A DNA stretch of 8,602 nt from Actinomycetota bacterium (GTDB lineage: Bacteria > Actinomycetota > Actinomycetes > Nanopelagicales > Nanopelagicaceae). The stretch is from the NCBI GenBank assembly GCA_009704555.1, contig WLDY01000021.1:1-8602 (forward strand), given 5' to 3'. Below are positions 5,759 to 8,602 of this stretch, piece by piece; position 1 is the first letter of the stretch; every line of letters starts with the position of its first letter. The notes beneath the pieces are model-generated. The model was not told the origin of the DNA and searched no databases. It was given only the letters and a program-made list of their open reading frames with translations. The position numbers and the translations under genes were made by a program.

Positions 5759-6121
5759 ATGCCTCTTTCCGATGAAGAGAAGCGCCTTCTGGCCGAGATG
5801 GAGGCTGCGCTCGCAGTCGATGACCCGAAGTTGGTCTCAACCCTCTCGGGCAAGGTTCGCACCCCGAAGAAGAATCGGATGTTCGCGGGGATCGCACTCT
5901 TCTTCACTGGCATCGCCACATTACTCGGGGGATTGATCTCTCAGACCGTCCCGGTCGGGATCGTCGGCTTCGTACTAGCACTCGTAGGACTGGTACTCGT
6001 CATCTCGAATTTGGCCGGCAAGGGCGAGGTGGGTGTGAAGCAATCTCGACCCAAGCAGAAGCCGAAGTGGAGTGCGACTTTGGAAGAACGCTGGGAGCGT
6101 CGCCAGCAGGAGAACGAGTAA
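5759..6121 (+). CDS. DUF3040 membrane protein
   Basis: A 120-residue protein with the family's characteristic N-terminus, MPLSDEEKRLLAEMEAAL (1-18) followed by DDP (21-23), then a basic stretch (PKKNR, 36-40), two membrane helices (about 41-60 and 64-84) and a basic, charged C-terminal tail (about 88-120). The helical N-terminal segment and tail should both face the cytoplasm. DUF3040 is widespread in Actinomycetota and has no established function; it is often found just ahead of mraZ and the division and cell wall (dcw) cluster, sometimes near dinB. Here no mraZ follows; the next gene is on the other strand. The ATG at 5759 was chosen because family members begin MPLS; an in-frame ATG at 5723 would add 12 residues. 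There is no Shine-Dalgarno sequence at a useful distance, so a leaderless message is possible. Its stop codon directly abuts that of the convergent permease. Confidence 0.85.
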   Translation: MPLSDEEKRLLAEMEAALAVDDPKLVSTLSGKVRTPKKNRMFAGIALFFTGIATLLGGLISQTVPVGIVGFVLALVGLVLVISNLAGKGEVGVKQSRPKQKPKWSATLEERWERRQQENE

Positions 6122-6952
6122 TCACTTCATAAAGAGCGCGGTCAGACGCTTCGTCGTCAGAGCCGTTCCGATCAAGATCATCACCATGAAGTAGAGCACG
6201 TGGGTCAGTAGTCCGGCCGTGATGTTCCCCAACATCAATCCTCGAACCAATTCGATCGCATGCCAGAGCGGCAACGCCTGGATCACTGCCTGGATCCACT
6301 CTGGGAAGACCGTGATGGGATAGAAGGAACCGGAGAAGAGGAACATCGGCAAAAGCACGACATTGATCAGGTCCATCTGTTGGTACGTCTTCATGTACGA
6401 CGTGATCGCCATTCCGACAGCCGAGAATGCGAAGGCGATGATCACCGCCGCCGGGATCGCAGCGATTGCCCACCAACTTGTGACCAATCCGAGCGGCGTG
6501 ACGATTGCCATGAAGCCGATCGAGTAGATCAGACCCCGGAAGAGCGCCCAGATGATCTCGCCGAGAGCGACATCGAGTGTGCCAAGCGAGGTGGCCAGCA
6601 TTGATTGATAGAGGCGGCCGTGTTTGATCTTGAAAAAGACATTCCAGGTGGAGTCATAGATGGCGCCATTCATCGCACTCGTCGCCAAGAGTCCAGGTGC
6701 GATGTACATCGCGTATGTGACTTCAGGTCCTTGGCCAGGGGCGACGGTTCCGATCAACTCTCCGATTCCGTATCCGAAGGCGAAGAGAAAGAGGACAGGC
6801 TCGACGAAGCCGGTGAGAACGACGATCCAATTCGAGGACTTGAAGGCGATGATGCTTCGCTCGATCACGGCGCCGGTCCGCCCCGCGAAATACTGTTCGC
6901 CACGCCTGCCCACCCGGCGTTGTGCGATAGCGACTGCGGAATCGATGATCAC
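6122..6952 (-). CDS. ABC-2 type transporter permease, NodJ-like (second of two)
   Basis: A 276-residue membrane permease of the ABC-2 superfamily. A cytoplasmic N-terminus of about 40 residues is followed by roughly six helices: about 41-64, 82-100, 128-150, 155-183, 196-216 and 245-265. Conserved segments include YIAPGLLATSAMNGAIYDST (83-102), MLATSLGTLDVALGEI (118-133) and LPMFLFSGSFYPI (201-213) followed by LPLWHAIELVRGLMLG (227-242), all as in NodJ and similar exporters. It should pair with the upstream permease and the ATPase to push a hydrophobic molecule, lipid-linked sugar or drug outward; the substrate is unknown. The GTG at 6952 was chosen because it overlaps the upstream stop as GTGA, a classic coupled junction; an in-frame TTG at 6988 would overlap by 40 bases. 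The stop abuts that of the convergent DUF3040 gene, leaving no room for a separate terminator. Confidence 0.87.
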   Translation of the reverse strand: MIIDSAVAIAQRRVGRRGEQYFAGRTGAVIERSIIAFKSSNWIVVLTGFVEPVLFLFAFGYGIGELIGTVAPGQGPEVTYAMYIAPGLLATSAMNGAIYDSTWNVFFKIKHGRLYQSMLATSLGTLDVALGEIIWALFRGLIYSIGFMAIVTPLGLVTSWWAIAAIPAAVIIAFAFSAVGMAITSYMKTYQQMDLINVVLLPMFLFSGSFYPITVFPEWIQAVIQALPLWHAIELVRGLMLGNITAGLLTHVLYFMVMILIGTALTTKRLTALFMK

Positions 6953-7821
6953 TTCGCCAACCGCCGTTCGAAGTTCTTGAAGGCCCAAGCGAGTCCGGCA
7001 ACGAGAAGTGCAAGCATCACTGCGATGTGGATTACCACCAGCGGCGTCGCCAACTCGTAGTCATAGGTGAGGAATCGACCAAGTTCGGTTGCGTGCCAGA
7101 GCGGCGAGATCCAGCCGATGGGTTGCAGGAAGATGGGCATCGTCGATAGCGGATAGAAGGTTCCCGAGAAGAGGAACATTGGCATGATGATGAGACGGTT
7201 GATCACCGTGAGGAAGAGATCCTCGTTGTCGACGAAGGAGACGAAGCCGAGCATCAACGCTCCGAATCCTGCTCCGGCAAGGATGGCCACTGGAATGGCC
7301 ATCCAGGCGGTAGGCGAATCAAGCGCACCGAAGAGATAGAGCAAGAGCCAGTAGCAAGTCACCGCGAAGATGGTTCGAACCATTGCAGCGAGAAACACAC
7401 CCGTGGCAATCTGCCTGGGCGAGAGTGGAGTTGAATTCATCGCGAAGTAAGTCTTTTGCCACTTGAAGCCGTCGAGAGATGGAAAGACCACCTCATCCAT
7501 TGCACCCGTGATCGCAGTCGTTGCAAGAAGTGCTGGCGCGATGAAAGTGAGATAGGGGACGCCTCCAACACCTTCGGATCCGAGATTCTGATCGACAAGT
7601 GCTCCGATGCCGATTCCAACTGAGACGAGATAGAGCATGGGATTAGCTAGAGCCTCAAATGCGATGACCCAGAAGAACTTCCACATATTGCGGATGCGAG
7701 CTTCCGTGACAGAGAAGGCGCCTTGGCGCGAGATCCGCTTGATGTTGACCAGGCGGAGAGATCCAACCCGCTGGCTCTCGACCTTCGCCGGGCCCATGTT
7801 CATGTCCATCATCTGGGCCAT
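6949..7821 (-). CDS. ABC-2 type transporter permease, NodJ-like (first of two)
   Basis: A 290-residue permease similar in layout to the one that follows, but clearly diverged. After a cytoplasmic N-terminus of about 48 residues come helices near 50-75, 92-110, 138-163, 170-198, 205-225 and 258-280. Family landmarks are YLTFIAPALLATTAITGAMD (90-109), MNSTPLSPRQIATGVF (128-143) and MPMFLFSGTFYPL (213-225) followed by SPLWHATELGRFL (239-251). It would form one half of the membrane channel of the exporter, the other half being the next permease. The start ATG overlaps the ATPase stop as TGATG, indicating translational coupling; a longer open frame reaching 7992 only runs through the end of the ATPase gene. 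The N-terminus is rich in methionine (MAQMMDMNMG), so the true start could be a few codons later. Confidence 0.88.
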   Translation of the reverse strand: MAQMMDMNMGPAKVESQRVGSLRLVNIKRISRQGAFSVTEARIRNMWKFFWVIAFEALANPMLYLVSVGIGIGALVDQNLGSEGVGGVPYLTFIAPALLATTAITGAMDEVVFPSLDGFKWQKTYFAMNSTPLSPRQIATGVFLAAMVRTIFAVTCYWLLLYLFGALDSPTAWMAIPVAILAGAGFGALMLGFVSFVDNEDLFLTVINRLIIMPMFLFSGTFYPLSTMPIFLQPIGWISPLWHATELGRFLTYDYELATPLVVIHIAVMLALLVAGLAWAFKNFERRLAK

Positions 7822-8602
7822 CAATCCACGAGAGAGCGACCGGTAAGTCGCAAGAAGACATCTTCGAGGGAGGATCGACGGACTAGCGAAGTCAAAGGAT
7901 GCAGACCTTTTTTGTATACCTGCTCGAGTATCCCTTCCCCATCCTCGCCGTACATCAAGATGCGGTCTGGAAGTACTTCGATTCGTTCGCACAAAGTCGT
8001 CAACTGGTCCGACAGAGTCTGGTTTCTCTCTGAGCCGAATCGAACTTCCAAAACCTCTTTGGTGGAGTAGATCCGGATAAGTTCCTGTGGCGAAGCTTCC
8101 GCCATGATCTTTCCCTTGTCCATGACGATGAGTCGATCGCAGAGTTGCTCCGCTTCGTCCATGTAATGGGTTGTGATGAGGAGTGTGACGCCCAATTCCT
8201 TCAGTCGAAAGAGGCGATCCCAGAGGATGTGACGCGCCTGCGGATCGAGCCCAGTCGTCGGCTCATCGAGCATCAGGATCTCGGGTTCGCTGACTAGCGA
8301 ACGCGCGATGGTCAACCGGCGCTTCATGCCGCCACTGAGCGCCTCGACCTTGGTGTTGCGCTTCTCCTCCAATTGCGCGAACTCCAGTAGCTCCTCGATC
8401 TTCTTGCGGATGAATGGGCGGGAGAGACCGAAGTAGCGCCCGTAGATGTAGAGGTTCTCCTCGACCGTGATCTGGGTATCGAGGTTGTCCGTCTGGGGGA
8501 CAACGCCGAGGTGAGCCCGGATCTCAGGACCATGAAGGTCAGGGTCCTTGCCAAGGATGGTGATCTCGCCCCCGCTTCGCTGTGAGGTCGCGGCAATGAT
8601 CC
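7821..8602 (-). CDS. ABC transporter ATP-binding protein, NodI/DrrA type, N-terminus missing
   Basis: The last 259 residues are visible; the start and Walker A motif lie beyond the right edge. In visible numbering, the Q-loop is VVPQTDN (33-39), the signature LSGGM (88-92), Walker B ILMLDEP (108-114) with D112 and E113, the D-loop GLDP (117-120) and the switch histidine H145 in ITTHYMDEA. The segments NLYIYGRYFGL (49-59) and KRRLTIARSLVSEP (93-106), with the ending LEDVFLRLTGR (245-255), place it in the NodI/DrrA (lipo-oligosaccharide and drug exporter) branch. It hydrolyses ATP on the inner face of the membrane to drive the two permeases encoded next. All motifs in the visible part are intact, so it should be active. 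The substrate is not evident. The stop overlaps the next start by one base (TGATG). The operon promoter is outside the window. Confidence 0.92.
   Translation of the reverse strand, partial: IIAATSQRSGGEITILGKDPDLHGPEIRAHLGVVPQTDNLDTQITVEENLYIYGRYFGLSRPFIRKKIEELLEFAQLEEKRNTKVEALSGGMKRRLTIARSLVSEPEILMLDEPTTGLDPQARHILWDRLFRLKELGVTLLITTHYMDEAEQLCDRLIVMDKGKIMAEASPQELIRIYSTKEVLEVRFGSERNQTLSDQLTTLCERIEVLPDRILMYGEDGEGILEQVYKKGLHPLTSLVRRSSLEDVFLRLTGRSLVD

Noticed and set aside
6605..7060. A 151-codon plus-strand frame over the two permeases
   Set aside because: It is antisense to both permeases and rich in D, E and R as expected from reverse reading of hydrophobic codons; there is no promoter or ribosome binding site.
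7824..7992. Extended N-terminus of the first permease up to 7992
   Set aside because: The extension lies wholly within the conserved 3' end of the ATPase gene in another frame; the TGATG junction gives a normal start at 7821.
1..8602. CRISPR arrays, tRNA or rRNA genes, transposons, toxin-antitoxin or prophage modules
   Set aside because: No spaced repeats, tRNA-like folds, transposase motifs, terminal inverted repeats or small toxin-antitoxin pairs were seen on either strand.

Overview
The window looks like chromosomal DNA of an actinomycete (Actinomycetota) of moderate GC content (mid-50s percent by eye). Four things point there: a DUF3040 protein with its typical 'MPLS.EE..LL..ME.AL..DDP' start; a DUF6504-like protein directly ahead of a DnaE2-type polymerase; an SOS operator of the GAAC-N4-GTTC type used by actinobacterial and Gram-positive LexA; and several starts that look leaderless or nearly so. 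There are no tRNA or rRNA genes, CRISPR arrays, insertion sequences or signs of prophage. The genes are packed tightly, and the largest gene-free stretch is about 220 bp.

Left part (1-810, minus strand). The N-terminal end of a TauE/SafE (TSUP) membrane transporter runs off the left edge. Upstream of it is a small four-helix DoxX-family membrane protein with its own promoter, a perfect 14-bp palindrome on the -35 box, a good ribosome binding site and a strong hairpin terminator.

Centre (848-6121, plus strand). A divergent promoter carries a LexA (SOS) palindrome exactly over its start point. It leads into three overlapping genes: a small DUF6504-like protein, DnaE2 (error-prone DNA polymerase III alpha, 1087 aa) and DinB (Y-family DNA polymerase IV). 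This is a DNA-damage-inducible translesion synthesis cassette. It differs from the classical imuA'/imuB/dnaE2 mutasome: imuA' and imuB are absent, the Y-family partner keeps its full catalytic triad, and the PHP domain of DnaE2 has lost its metal-binding residues. A DUF3040 two-helix membrane protein follows, probably from its own leaderless promoter.

Right part (6122-8602, minus strand). An ABC-2 exporter operon converges on the plus-strand genes with no intergenic base. It consists of a NodI/DrrA-type ATPase (Walker A lies off the right edge) followed by two different NodJ-like permeases, joined by TGATG and GTGA stop/start overlaps. The substrate cannot be told from the sequence.

The most notable item is the LexA-controlled DUF6504-dnaE2-dinB cassette, in which an uncharacterised small protein is the first product made and an active DinB sits where inactive ImuB would be expected. 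Each individual family is known; I see no wholly new type of system.
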